A stretch of DNA of 64,000 nt from Chloroflexota bacterium (GTDB lineage Bacteria > Chloroflexota > Anaerolineae > Aggregatilineales > Phototrophicaceae), in assembly GCA_011523615.1 (NCBI GenBank), contig WTGJ01000027.1:138756-202755 (forward strand), given 5' to 3'. Of this stretch, positions 47,672-55,500 are shown piece after piece. Position 1 is the stretch's first letter, and each line of letters starts with the position of its first letter. The position numbers were made by a program, and so were the translations under genes. A model generated the notes under the pieces. The model did no database searches. It saw only the letters and a program-made list of their open reading frames with translations, and was not told the DNA's origin.

Positions 47672-48679
47672 CTATTGGTTTGGGGAGATCAAATGTTGCA
47701 GTCCGCCTTGAATGGCGCCGATGATATCGGCGGAAACCGCTTTACCCGCTTGCAATATCGCATTTTGGATGGCCACTGCATTCGCACTCCCGTGGGAAAC
47801 CAGGACGATCCCCCGCAATCCCAGCAATGGCGCTCCCCCGATTCGTTCCGGGTCGACATATCGTCGCATGCGGACGAATGCCTGGCCGGATAAGATGCCA
47901 CCCAACATGGAAATCAGATCGCGCCGCAATTCGCGGCCGAGGGCATTGCGGATGAAATGTTGGGTTCCTTCAAAGGTTTTCAACAGGATGTTGCCCGTGA
48001 ACCCATCGGTGACCAGTACATCCACCTTGTCTTCCAACAAACCACTGGGTTCGATGTTGCCCACGAAGTTCACCGGTGTTTTCCGTAGCAATGCCTCACT
48101 CTCTTGGATGAGCTGGCTGCCTTTGCCGGCTTCTTCACCATTCGACAACAGAGCGACCCTGGGTTCGGCGATGCCCAGGACGGTTTGCGAATACAAGCTG
48201 CCCATCAGCGCGAATTGTTGCAACCATTCCGGGCGAGAATCCACATTGGCGCCGACATCCAAGATGATCAATGGACGCCCTTCGATCGGGTAAATGGCGC
48301 TGAGGGCAGGGCGCTTGATCCCCCGAATTCGCTGCAATTTATTGAGCGTCGCGATCGCCATGATGGCACCGGTATTGCCGGCGCTCACATAGGCATCCGC
48401 TCGCCCTTCCTTCACCAGTTGCAAACCCAAGTGGATCGATGAGGCAGGCTTATCCTTCAATGCCACACCGGGCTTATCGGACATGCGGATGCGATCTTCT
48501 GCATGGTGGATTTCAATGGCTAAGTCTCTCGCTTTGATGCGCGTCAACTCTTCCTGGATCAGCTTTTCATCACCCACCAACAAGATGGTGAGATCTTGCC
48601 TGCGGGCAGCGGCAACCGCACCGGCTACATCCGGCTCGGGAAAATTATCGCTACCCATAGCGTCAACGGCGATGCGCAT
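47672..48679 (-). CDS. plsX: Phosphate acyltransferase PlsX
   Basis: This 335-residue enzyme makes acyl-phosphate from acyl-ACP at the start of phospholipid synthesis. Family marks are the N-terminal RIAVDAMGSDN, AYVSAGNTGAIMA near residue 97, LDVGANVDSRPEWLQQFA near 150, NGEEAGKG near 188, and VTDGFTGNILLKT near 225. It is divergent from tRNA-Leu. No plsY or fab genes are next to it; a lone acpP is 16 kb away. Confidence 0.96.
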   Translation of the reverse strand: MRIAVDAMGSDNFPEPDVAGAVAAARRQDLTILLVGDEKLIQEELTRIKARDLAIEIHHAEDRIRMSDKPGVALKDKPASSIHLGLQLVKEGRADAYVSAGNTGAIMAIATLNKLQRIRGIKRPALSAIYPIEGRPLIILDVGANVDSRPEWLQQFALMGSLYSQTVLGIAEPRVALLSNGEEAGKGSQLIQESEALLRKTPVNFVGNIEPSGLLEDKVDVLVTDGFTGNILLKTFEGTQHFIRNALGRELRRDLISMLGGILSGQAFVRMRRYVDPERIGGAPLLGLRGIVLVSHGSANAVAIQNAILQAGKAVSADIIGAIQGGLQHLISPNQ

Positions 48680-48747
48680 GCACAGAACACACTATTGAAA
48701 TCATCCGCTGGGGCCGGATTGTAGCGCAATTCGCCGAAGGAGGGGAA

Positions 48748-48775
48748 TTGACAGTGGCCTTGCGCTCGTTAAAAT
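48748..48775 (+). promoter_or_regulatory. Promoter of tRNA-Leu
   Basis: A perfect TTGACA (48748-48753), 16-base spacer and TAAAAT (48770-48775) put the transcript start a few bases before the tRNA. Confidence 0.85.
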
Positions 48776-48784
48776 ACCCACCAA

Positions 48785-48867
48785 GCCCAGGTGGCGGAAT
48801 GGCATACGCGGCAGGTTGAGGGCCTGTGCCCTTCGTGGGCGTGGAGGTTCGAATCCTCTCCTGGGCA
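48785..48867 (+). tRNA. tRNA-Leu (anticodon GAG)
   Basis: An 83-nt class II tRNA. Acceptor GCCCAGG pairs with CCTGGGC. The anticodon stem GCAGG/CCTGT holds loop TTGAGGG, giving GAG. The long variable arm GCCC-TTCG-TGGGC is typical of Leu, and the T loop is TTCGAAT. The discriminator is A and no CCA is encoded. Confidence 0.95.
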
Positions 48868-48974
48868 ATCCGAGACATACCCTGCAGTACCCAGGCTGTT
48901 GGCTGCCAGTTGCAGAATTACCAGCTCGCAATACACTCGCAAGGAGAGAACTCACGAGCCAACATGGCAGGTGG

Positions 48975-50201
48975 ATGAGCGAATCAATCCAGCCAACCTT
49001 GACCAGCGCGTTCGAAATGATCGAGCAGGGACATCCCGATCGCGCCGTCACCGTTTTGCAACCCTTACTGACTCAAGCCGCCGATAACCCTGATGTTTGG
49101 TGGGTGTATGCGCACGCCGTCTCCGATCCACAAGTCGCTCATGCCGCGTTAACCCGAGTATTGCGGCTGGAACCGGGCTATCCGGAAGCCGTCACGCTGT
49201 TGCGCCGTTTGGAAAGGCAATTGCGTGCCCAACGAGCCAATTTGATGCGCGAGAGGCCACCAGCCACGGCGCTCTCCAGCCGATCGCTCGCTCCCAACGA
49301 TGCCCAGCAAGCGCCAGCGACCGACTTGCCGGAATTGCCGATCACAGCATCCAGTGGTGGTTGCATGGCCGGTAGCATTAACCTGCTTCTGGTGATGTTG
49401 GCGATCGGTTTGATCGCCGTGGTCGCATTGCTCGCATTGGAGCCACAATTGAATTCGTGGCTTTCCCGGACAAACCCAGAACCGGATCAGGATTCGGGTA
49501 ATTCACCGATCATTCGCACCTGGGTGCCGACTGCACAAGCCACTGCCGTCGCTTCGCCGACGGTACCAACCGCCGTTGTCGGTATTCCTACTCTGCAAAC
49601 CACTGCTGTCGGATCTCCCACGGTTCAATCCACTGCCGTCATTTCACCGACGACGCAAACCACCGCTGTCGTTTCGCCGACGCTACAATCCACTGCCCTC
49701 AGTACATCTACGCCGCCGGGCGTCACAGCCGGTGATTCCACACCCGGGGTAGAGCAGGAAAGGGAGGTGGATATCGCGAGTTCAGTTAATGAAGCGGTAC
49801 AACCTCCTCCGTTGCCCCGGACACCGGCATCATCGGCGGTGATTGTGCCGGATGTGGATCTCGCCCCTTTCCACGCAGCCGTTCCCGAAATCGGCAGCAT
49901 CGATCCAACGGCAATCCTGATGTACACCGCCGGCGGTTGGAATGTAGTGTTGCCGACATGTGGCGTGGAGGGAGATGCAGATTCCATCCCGCTTGCGCAG
50001 GAATATCTGGCAGAGTTGGCTGCGGTCAGCGCCGATCTGCCTCCGGACATCCAGGCCATAGCGATCGAATTGATCGATTGCACCAGCCAAGTTTCATGGC
50101 TCACCCTGAGCATTGAGCGCGCGGTTGCCCAGAAATACGCAGCCGGTGGGATGAATGAATCAGCCCTGAGGGCTCGAATGCAACGCTCGTCTTCGGAATA
50201 G
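48975..50201 (+). CDS. Single-pass membrane protein with TPR-like N-terminus and a Thr/Pro-rich decapeptide repeat
   Basis: A 408-residue protein, unknown family. The ATG at 48975 follows GGTGG; the frame stays open back through tRNA-Leu and is not coding there. Residues 1-80 are helical and TPR-like, probably cytoplasmic. A membrane helix at about 135-156 (NLLLVMLAIGLIAVVALLAL) follows. Residues 190-248 are a low-complexity stalk with six copies of a TAVxSPTxQ-like unit. The C-terminal 130 residues are a small globular domain with two or three Cys and the sequence VVLPTCGVEG, probably outside the cell. It lies just upstream of smpB. Confidence 0.8.
   Translation: MSESIQPTLTSAFEMIEQGHPDRAVTVLQPLLTQAADNPDVWWVYAHAVSDPQVAHAALTRVLRLEPGYPEAVTLLRRLERQLRAQRANLMRERPPATALSSRSLAPNDAQQAPATDLPELPITASSGGCMAGSINLLLVMLAIGLIAVVALLALEPQLNSWLSRTNPEPDQDSGNSPIIRTWVPTAQATAVASPTVPTAVVGIPTLQTTAVGSPTVQSTAVISPTTQTTAVVSPTLQSTALSTSTPPGVTAGDSTPGVEQEREVDIASSVNEAVQPPPLPRTPASSAVIVPDVDLAPFHAAVPEIGSIDPTAILMYTAGGWNVVLPTCGVEGDADSIPLAQEYLAELAAVSADLPPDIQAIAIELIDCTSQVSWLTLSIERAVAQKYAAGGMNESALRARMQRSSSE
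49542..49718 (+). repeat. Degenerate 30-bp tandem repeat coding for a Thr/Pro-rich stalk
   Basis: Six in-frame units of about 30 bases encode TAV-x-SPT-x-Q variants, with TAV/TAL at residues 190, 199, 210, 220, 230 and 240. Two units differ by one codon. Third positions have drifted, so the repeat is not recent. Confidence 0.85.
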
Positions 50202-50225
50202 CCCATGCCTCGGCTTTGCTGCTGA

Positions 50226-50723
50226 ATGACCCAGACCACCCCTTCCCAGATCAAAATTGTCGCTCGCAATCGTCGAGCGCGTTATGAGTATGAGATCCTG
50301 GAAACGTATCAGGCGGGTTTGGTTTTGCTGGGTTCTGAGATCAAGTCCATCCGCGATCATCGAGTGAGTTTGGGCGATGGTTTTGTCAATGAGCGCAATG
50401 ACGAACTCTGGTTGCTGAATGTTCACATTGCATTGTATGAACAAGCACGTCAATACGGCCATAGCGATCCGTTGCGTCCCCGCAAGCTCTTGCTGCACAA
50501 AAGAGAAATTGCCCGCATCATCCAGAGAATTCGTGAGCGGGGGATGACGGTCATCCCGACTTTGATGTATCTGCAACGCAGCCGAGCCAAAGTTGAAATT
50601 GCGGTATCCAGAGGCAAACGCCGCTACGACAAACGCCAGGCCATCGCCGAGCGTGAAAGCCGGCGGCAGCTGCAACGAGCGCTCAAAGGTGGGCAAAGAG
50701 GATCGTTCACCAGTCTTGAATGA
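50226..50723 (+). CDS. smpB: SsrA-binding protein SmpB
   Basis: This 165-residue protein binds tmRNA and guides it to stalled ribosomes. Diagnostic parts are KIVARNRRARYEYEI, GLVLLGSEIKSIRD near residue 30, HIALYEQA and DPLRPRKLLLHKREI, and the basic C-terminal tail with VSRGKRRYDKRQAI and AERESRR. The ATG at 50226 gives the usual length. tmRNA itself is not in the window. The end of the gene holds the tRNA-Arg promoter. Confidence 0.97.
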   Translation: MTQTTPSQIKIVARNRRARYEYEILETYQAGLVLLGSEIKSIRDHRVSLGDGFVNERNDELWLLNVHIALYEQARQYGHSDPLRPRKLLLHKREIARIIQRIRERGMTVIPTLMYLQRSRAKVEIAVSRGKRRYDKRQAIAERESRRQLQRALKGGQRGSFTSLE

Positions 50724-50743
50724 CCCCATGCCTGCGCTACAAT
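50716..50743 (+). promoter_or_regulatory. Promoter of tRNA-Arg
   Basis: TTGAAT (50716-50721), 16-base spacer and TACAAT (50738-50743) overlap the stop of smpB and place the start just before the tRNA. Confidence 0.7.
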
Positions 50744-50756
50744 GCAATGTTGCCGC

Positions 50757-50829
50757 GCGCCCATAGCTCAGCGGTCAGAGCTTCGGTCTTCGGAACCGAG
50801 AGTCGGGGGTTCGAATCCCTCTGGGCGTA
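50757..50829 (+). tRNA. tRNA-Arg (anticodon TCG)
   Basis: A 73-nt tRNA. Acceptor GCGCCCA pairs with TGGGCGT (first pair G-U). D stem GCTC/GAGC, anticodon stem TCGGT/ACCGA with loop CTTCGGA giving TCG (reads CGA/CGG), T stem GGGGG/CCCTC with TTCGAAT. Discriminator A, no encoded CCA. Confidence 0.94.
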
Positions 50830-50873
50830 TTTCCATAGCGTTTCTCCGCAACGGTGAGCTGCAGTGAGGCAAT

Positions 50874-51881
50874 ATGAAACAGAGAGTGCTTTCCGGTATC
50901 CAGCCATCGGGTCAGTTGACCATCGGCAATTATTTGGGTGCGTTGCGACACTGGGTGCGGGTTTCGCAGGACTTTGATTGTCATTTCACGATCGTTGATT
51001 TACATGCCATCACCGTCCCCCAAGATCCAGCAGGATTGCGCGAAGGGACGAGGGAAATCACCGCTTTGTTCTTGGCCGCGGGGATCGACCCCCAGCATTC
51101 GGTGGTCTTCGCCCAATCGCATGTCGTCGCTCATAGCGAATTGGCATGGTTGCTGACCTGCATGACGCCACTAGGCTGGCTGCATCGGATGACGCAGTTC
51201 AAAGATAAGGTGGGTCGCGAGCAAATGGAATCAGTCGGCGCGGGTTTGCTCAATTACCCCGTTTTGATGGCGGGGGATATTTTACTTTACCAGGCTCACG
51301 CCGTTCCGGTCGGTGAAGATCAACGCCAACATCTGGAATTCACCCGTGATCTTGCCCAACGCTTCAATCACCGATACGGCCCCACTTTCCGCATCCCCAC
51401 TTTTTTCCCCGCCCGGACCGGGGCGAAAATCATGGGCCTGGATGACCCGACCAAGAAGATGAGCAAGAGTGAGGAAAGCGATCATCATGCCTTGTTGCTC
51501 TTGGATCCGCCGGATCTCGTTGCACAAAAAATCAAACGGGCGGTGACGGATAATTTCCGCGAAATCCGCTTCAGCGATGATCCAGAACGGGCTGGAGTCA
51601 ACAATCTATTGACCTTGTACCAGGCGTTCACCGATGAAGAGAGCGAAACGGTGGAAGCCCGTTTTGACGGCAAAGGGTATGGGGAGCTCAAGCGAGAGGT
51701 CGCTGAAGTGATCAATGAAAACCTGGCCCCGCTTCAGGCACGCTATCGGGAGATGGTCAGCGATCGTGCGTATATCGACGAAGTGCTGCGTGATGGTGCG
51801 CAACGCGCTTCTGCCATCGCTGATGCCACGCTCGCGGATGTCAAGCAGAAAATCGGCTTGCTGGCGCCAGCTGCAAAATGA
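50874..51881 (+). CDS. trpS: Tryptophanyl-tRNA synthetase
   Basis: This 335-residue class I synthetase has the HIGH-like TIGNYLGAL at 16-24 after SGIQPSGQL, the Trp-pocket region MAGDILLYQAHAVPVGEDQ near 130-148, and the KMSKS loop near residue 195. GTGAGG lies before the ATG. It starts 45 bases after tRNA-Arg. No tRNA-Trp or T-box leader is seen in that short gap. Confidence 0.97.
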   Translation: MKQRVLSGIQPSGQLTIGNYLGALRHWVRVSQDFDCHFTIVDLHAITVPQDPAGLREGTREITALFLAAGIDPQHSVVFAQSHVVAHSELAWLLTCMTPLGWLHRMTQFKDKVGREQMESVGAGLLNYPVLMAGDILLYQAHAVPVGEDQRQHLEFTRDLAQRFNHRYGPTFRIPTFFPARTGAKIMGLDDPTKKMSKSEESDHHALLLLDPPDLVAQKIKRAVTDNFREIRFSDDPERAGVNNLLTLYQAFTDEESETVEARFDGKGYGELKREVAEVINENLAPLQARYREMVSDRAYIDEVLRDGAQRASAIADATLADVKQKIGLLAPAAK

Positions 51882-51887
51882 GACTAC

Positions 51888-51916
51888 TTGACCCTTGCCT
51901 GAGCCAAGATTAAAAT
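51888..51916 (+). promoter_or_regulatory. Promoter of tRNA-Glu
   Basis: TTGACC (51888-51893), a 17-base spacer and TAAAAT (51911-51916) lie between trpS and the tRNA, about 22 bases before it. Confidence 0.85.
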
Positions 51917-51937
51917 GATTGGCCTTACGTTTGCCCC

Positions 51938-52010
51938 GCCCCCTTCGTCTAGTGGCCTAGGACGTAGCCCTCTCAAGGCTAAAACAGGGGTTCGAGTCCC
52001 CTAGGGGGCA
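51938..52010 (+). tRNA. tRNA-Glu (anticodon CTC)
   Basis: A 73-nt tRNA. Acceptor GCCCCCT pairs with AGGGGGC. The anticodon stem TAGCC/GGCTA has loop CTCTCAA, giving CTC, and the T arm is AGGGG-TTCGAGT-CCCCT. Discriminator A, no encoded CCA. It lies 42 bases before a secreted-protein gene. Confidence 0.95.
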
Positions 52011-52052
52011 TCCAGTTTGATCCTTGCTCCAGAGTCGTTGGGTAGTGTAGTG

Positions 52053-53570
52053 ATGCGCAAAACTCTCTGGTTGGTATGGCTTCTATGTTGTTGCGTGGGG
52101 ATCTCTTACGCCCAAGAGGGAGTCATGGAACCCATCTACTTTGAGCAAACCTTTGCCGAGGGCATCCCCGAAGATTGGCAAGTGGATGGCGCCTGGGAGG
52201 CGGAAGCAGGGACCATCCGCAGTGCGACTGGCGGAGACTTGATTCAGTTACCGGGTAGCTGGGCAGATTTCTCTTTGGCGATGCGCTTGAGAAACAGCGG
52301 CCCGGGAATCCGCAGCATCGTATTCCGTGCGAATGAACTCGGTTCTTATCAATTGCACTTCCGCAGTGAAGGGGTGGGCCTGCTGTTCACGGATCAAAGC
52401 GGCATCCCAACCTTCCTGGATTGGCTGCCCGGCATCAATCATGATGATTGGCATGACCTGGTGATCATCGCCGAGAGCAACCGCCTTTTCATCTTGTTGA
52501 ACGGGGAATCGCTGTTTGATTATGAAGCGCCGGAGGAAACCGCTTTATGGGAAGGAGCGGTCGCGTTTTACAATTTGGTCGCCGGTGAGTTCGAGATTGA
52601 TTCGCTTTCCATCGCGCCGATCATCCTTTCACCCGCCGTGCTGGCGCCCAAGTGGATGTTGGCCGCGCCGCCACCGTTGGCGGAAACGGCGGTAGAAACC
52701 CGCACGGCAACGGCCACCCCGCCGCAAACTGCCATTCAATTCACCCTGAATGGCGGGGAAGAAGCGCTCACCATCAACGCCGGAGAGTGCATCGTGCTGC
52801 AATGGAGGGTGACCCATGCTACGGCGGTCTTCTTCAATGGCGAACGCACGCAAGACAGCGGTTTATGGCAAGAATGCCCGCGGCAATCCGTCGTCTTCAC
52901 TTTGCGAGTGCTCAAGGCGGACGCTTCGGAAGAGCAGCGGGCTTTGCTCGTTCACGTGATTCAGCCGACCCCGACGCGCGCTATCCCTACGCCCACCCCC
53001 GCAGCCGCTGTCGGAGCGTGCCGCTTGACGCCGGATCGCCTGAACATGAACCTGCGCGAAGGGGATAGCACCGATTACCCCATCGTGGGGCGGCTCAACC
53101 TCGGCAATTATGCCATCGTGGTCGGCCGCAACCTGGAGGACACCTGGTATCGAGTGGAATTCGAGGGTTTGGATGCCTGGGTGGCGGGCCGGGGCTACAC
53201 TCGACTGGAAGGGGATTGCAGCTATACCCTCTTGCGCATTTACGAGCCTCGTCCGTTGCCACCGACGAACACACCGCCGCCTCCTGCCCCCGTCCGCGAG
53301 AATCCGTCGTTTCAAATCCAGGGGTTGAATGCGTTCTTCCCCACCTTTAACGTGGACGGTGTCCATACCATTTACATTCCGCAAGGACAATGCGTCACCT
53401 TGCTATGGTATGCGGATGGGATCAATGCCCTGTATTACCAGGGTTCCGGGGTGGCGGGGCCCAGCGGCGAACGGAATGAGTGCCCGAACCAGACCACCAC
53501 CTACCATTTGCGCGTCGAAATGCGAGACGGTAGCGTGCGCGATTTGTATGCACGGGCGACCATACAGTAA
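52053..53570 (+). CDS. Secreted multidomain protein: LamG-like, two Ig-like and one SH3 domain
   Basis: A 505-residue exported protein with signal peptide LWLVWLLCCCVGISYAQ. Residues about 28-190 resemble a concanavalin-type (LamG/DUF1080) sugar-binding fold. Then come an Ig-like domain (about 220-300, INAGECIVLQW ... ECPRQSVVFTLRV), a Pro/Thr linker, a bacterial SH3 domain (about 315-385, LNMNLREGDSTDYPIVGRL), a second Pro linker, and another Ig-like domain with the same pattern (GQCVTLLWYADGINALYY ... ECPNQTTTYHLRV). The ATG at 52053 is chosen for the signal peptide. A cell-wall or matrix role is likely by domain type only. Confidence 0.85.
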   Translation: MRKTLWLVWLLCCCVGISYAQEGVMEPIYFEQTFAEGIPEDWQVDGAWEAEAGTIRSATGGDLIQLPGSWADFSLAMRLRNSGPGIRSIVFRANELGSYQLHFRSEGVGLLFTDQSGIPTFLDWLPGINHDDWHDLVIIAESNRLFILLNGESLFDYEAPEETALWEGAVAFYNLVAGEFEIDSLSIAPIILSPAVLAPKWMLAAPPPLAETAVETRTATATPPQTAIQFTLNGGEEALTINAGECIVLQWRVTHATAVFFNGERTQDSGLWQECPRQSVVFTLRVLKADASEEQRALLVHVIQPTPTRAIPTPTPAAAVGACRLTPDRLNMNLREGDSTDYPIVGRLNLGNYAIVVGRNLEDTWYRVEFEGLDAWVAGRGYTRLEGDCSYTLLRIYEPRPLPPTNTPPPPAPVRENPSFQIQGLNAFFPTFNVDGVHTIYIPQGQCVTLLWYADGINALYYQGSGVAGPSGERNECPNQTTTYHLRVEMRDGSVRDLYARATIQ

Positions 53571-53589
53571 AAGGTGATTTCTCCACGAC

Positions 53590-54987
53590 CTAGAAATCGG
53601 TCGGTCGCAGTTTCGCCAGCTCGCAATAAAAGCGGATCGCCAGTTGGATCGTGGTGCTGAAATCTGCCAGGATCAGGTATTCGTTCGGCGCGTGGATTTT
53701 ACCTCCTGCGCCATAGGGCAAACCCGTCATCGGAATGCCCAGTTCACGTTGGAACATGCCCAGGATGGGAATGGAACCACCACTGCGCGTGAAGATCGCG
53801 CTTTTCCCGATCGTGGTATGCAGCGCTTGCTGCACCGCAGCCATGGCAGCGTTGGCCGGATCGATGGTGAAAGGCCAGGCTTTTGCTGCGATGCGAACCT
53901 GAACATCTGCCGTATCGCTTGCGAATTGCTGCACATGCTTCTCCAACAATTGGGCGATTTGCTCTGGGTCTTGATCGGGCACCAGACGCATCGTGACTTT
54001 GCAAGATGCTTCCGCCGGAATGACCGTTTTCACTCCTTGTCCCAGGTAGCCTCCTTTGACTCCGTTGACATCCAACGTGGGCCAGACGGTCGCTCGTTCC
54101 TGGCGCGGCGCGAGGCTTTCCGCCCAGAAGTTTTCCGTCCCCGATGCAGCCTCAAAGGCCGCTCCTTGCAGGCGATACGCCTCTCGCAAGCGTTGGCGCT
54201 CCTCGGCATCGATGGCCAACACGTTGTCATAAAAGCCTTCGATTTGAATGTGCCCGTCAGCATCATGAAAAGAGGCGATGATTGCGCCAATCACATGGTT
54301 TGGATTCTGGACCACGCCGCCGTATAGCCCGGAGTGGAGATCTTCCTGCGCACAACGCACTGTGATTTCGGCAGAAACGATGCCCCGCATCGCGTAAGAC
54401 TGTATGGGTTGTTCAAAGTCAATCTCGCCATCCGAATTGACCAGAACATCCGCCTGGAGCAGTCCTTTATGCGCCGCTACAAAAGGAGCCATGTTCGGTG
54501 AGCCGCACTCTTCTTCGCCTTCAAAACAAATCTTGATGTTGAGTGGCAAGCGGCCCAGCGTCTGCAGGAACGATTCCAGCACTTTCAGGTTGCCCCAGAT
54601 GCCGCACTTGTTGTCCATCACCCCACGGGCAACCAAGCGTCCGTCCCGGATCGTCGGTTCAAAGGGCGGTGAATCCCACAATTCGAGTGGGTCGATGGGC
54701 TGAACGTCGTAATGGGCGTAGATGATCGCGGTCGGTGCTTCCGGGCCGGCCGCCAACCAATCGGCATACAAAACGGGATGACCTTCAGTCTCGATTTTGC
54801 GAACGTTTTGCAGGCCTATGCGCGCCATTTCCGCCAAAATCCAATCGCCACAAGCTGCCAAGTCCGCCTGATGCGCAGGGTCGGTGCTGATGGATGGAAA
54901 TCGCAGCAATTCCAGATACCCTGGTAAGAAACTCTCATGGTGCTCACGGGCGTATTCCAGCACCTGCTGCAGTTCGTCGCGATTCAT
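53590..54987 (-). CDS. M20 family metallopeptidase (dipeptidase-like)
   Basis: This 465-residue di-zinc peptidase has metal-site segments in order: IYAHYDVQP near residue 90, VARGVMDNKCGIW near 120 (bridging Asp), CFEGEEECGSPN near 153, VLVNSDGE near 180, and the C-terminal KIHAPNEYL. The insert lid domain lies around 205-330. The usual D-D/M-K-G reads D-N-K-C, a mild change. It should cut short peptides such as carnosine-like dipeptides. It converges with the SH3/Ig gene. Confidence 0.94.
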   Translation of the reverse strand: MNRDELQQVLEYAREHHESFLPGYLELLRFPSISTDPAHQADLAACGDWILAEMARIGLQNVRKIETEGHPVLYADWLAAGPEAPTAIIYAHYDVQPIDPLELWDSPPFEPTIRDGRLVARGVMDNKCGIWGNLKVLESFLQTLGRLPLNIKICFEGEEECGSPNMAPFVAAHKGLLQADVLVNSDGEIDFEQPIQSYAMRGIVSAEITVRCAQEDLHSGLYGGVVQNPNHVIGAIIASFHDADGHIQIEGFYDNVLAIDAEERQRLREAYRLQGAAFEAASGTENFWAESLAPRQERATVWPTLDVNGVKGGYLGQGVKTVIPAEASCKVTMRLVPDQDPEQIAQLLEKHVQQFASDTADVQVRIAAKAWPFTIDPANAAMAAVQQALHTTIGKSAIFTRSGGSIPILGMFQRELGIPMTGLPYGAGGKIHAPNEYLILADFSTTIQLAIRFYCELAKLRPTDF

Positions 54988-55066
54988 GCGCCGATTCCTC
55001 GGTAATCTGTTGCTTGGATTATAGCAATGGCCATCCTACACTGGTTCATTTGAGAAAAGAGGGAGC

Positions 55067-55480
55067 ATGACCGGCAGAGTCAGAGGAGTAGGGGGCATAT
55101 TCCTCCGATCGCAACGACCGGAGGCCCTGGCAAGCTGGTATCAAAGACATCTTGGTTTTGACCTGGAAGCGGACGGCGCTGTCACCGTGTTCCCGTGGCA
55201 GGAAGCGGGCGCGAGGGCGCCCGGCTCCACGACCTGGGCAATACTGGAACCTGACAGCCGTTTGCTCCGTGAAGCCAATGCGGACGCCGTCGTGAACTAC
55301 TGCGTGGAAAATCTGATCGCATTGGTGGAACGACTGCGCCAGGAAGGTATTACCATCGAAATGGAGCCGCAAAGCAACCCGCATGGCTGTTTCGCCTGGA
55401 TCCGTGATTTGGAAAACCGGCGCGTTGAACTCTGGGAACCGCCAGCGGAGGAACCGTCAGCGCCCAGCCCAGGGGTCTAA
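55067..55480 (+). CDS. Glyoxalase/VOC-superfamily protein
   Basis: This 137-residue protein begins GGIFLRSQRPEALASWYQRHLGFDLEADG, the classic VOC start, and ends with CFAWIRDLENRRVELWEPP, where the metal-ligand Glu of the second half is expected. GAGGGAGC precedes the ATG. Substrate is not predictable. It overlaps no neighbour and is convergent with the PLP dehydratase. Confidence 0.9.
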   Translation: MTGRVRGVGGIFLRSQRPEALASWYQRHLGFDLEADGAVTVFPWQEAGARAPGSTTWAILEPDSRLLREANADAVVNYCVENLIALVERLRQEGITIEMEPQSNPHGCFAWIRDLENRRVELWEPPAEEPSAPSPGV

Positions 55481-55500
55481 TTCCTCACCCGATTTTTCGG

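Noticed and set aside
48816-48974. Open frame extending the 48975 gene back through tRNA-Leu
   Set aside because: It overlaps a well-formed tRNA, and the ATG at 48975 has a ribosome binding site and a sensible N-terminus.
49542-49718. Tandem 30-bp repeats that might suggest a small CRISPR or minisatellite
   Set aside because: There are no unique spacers between identical repeats; the units are in frame inside a gene and drift at third positions, so this is a protein stalk repeat.
46402-50201. TPR and membrane-stalk genes as part of a defence or signalling island
   Set aside because: No nuclease, cyclase, reverse transcriptase, toxin or mobile gene is nearby; the neighbours are housekeeping genes.
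50202-50225. Possible tmRNA near smpB
   Set aside because: There is no room and no tRNA-Ala-like ends; tmRNA must be elsewhere.
53576-53598. GATTTCT/AGAAATC inverted repeat as a bidirectional terminator between convergent genes
   Set aside because: The stem is AT-rich and only 7 bp, no U-run follows on either strand, and one arm lies in the M20 coding end.
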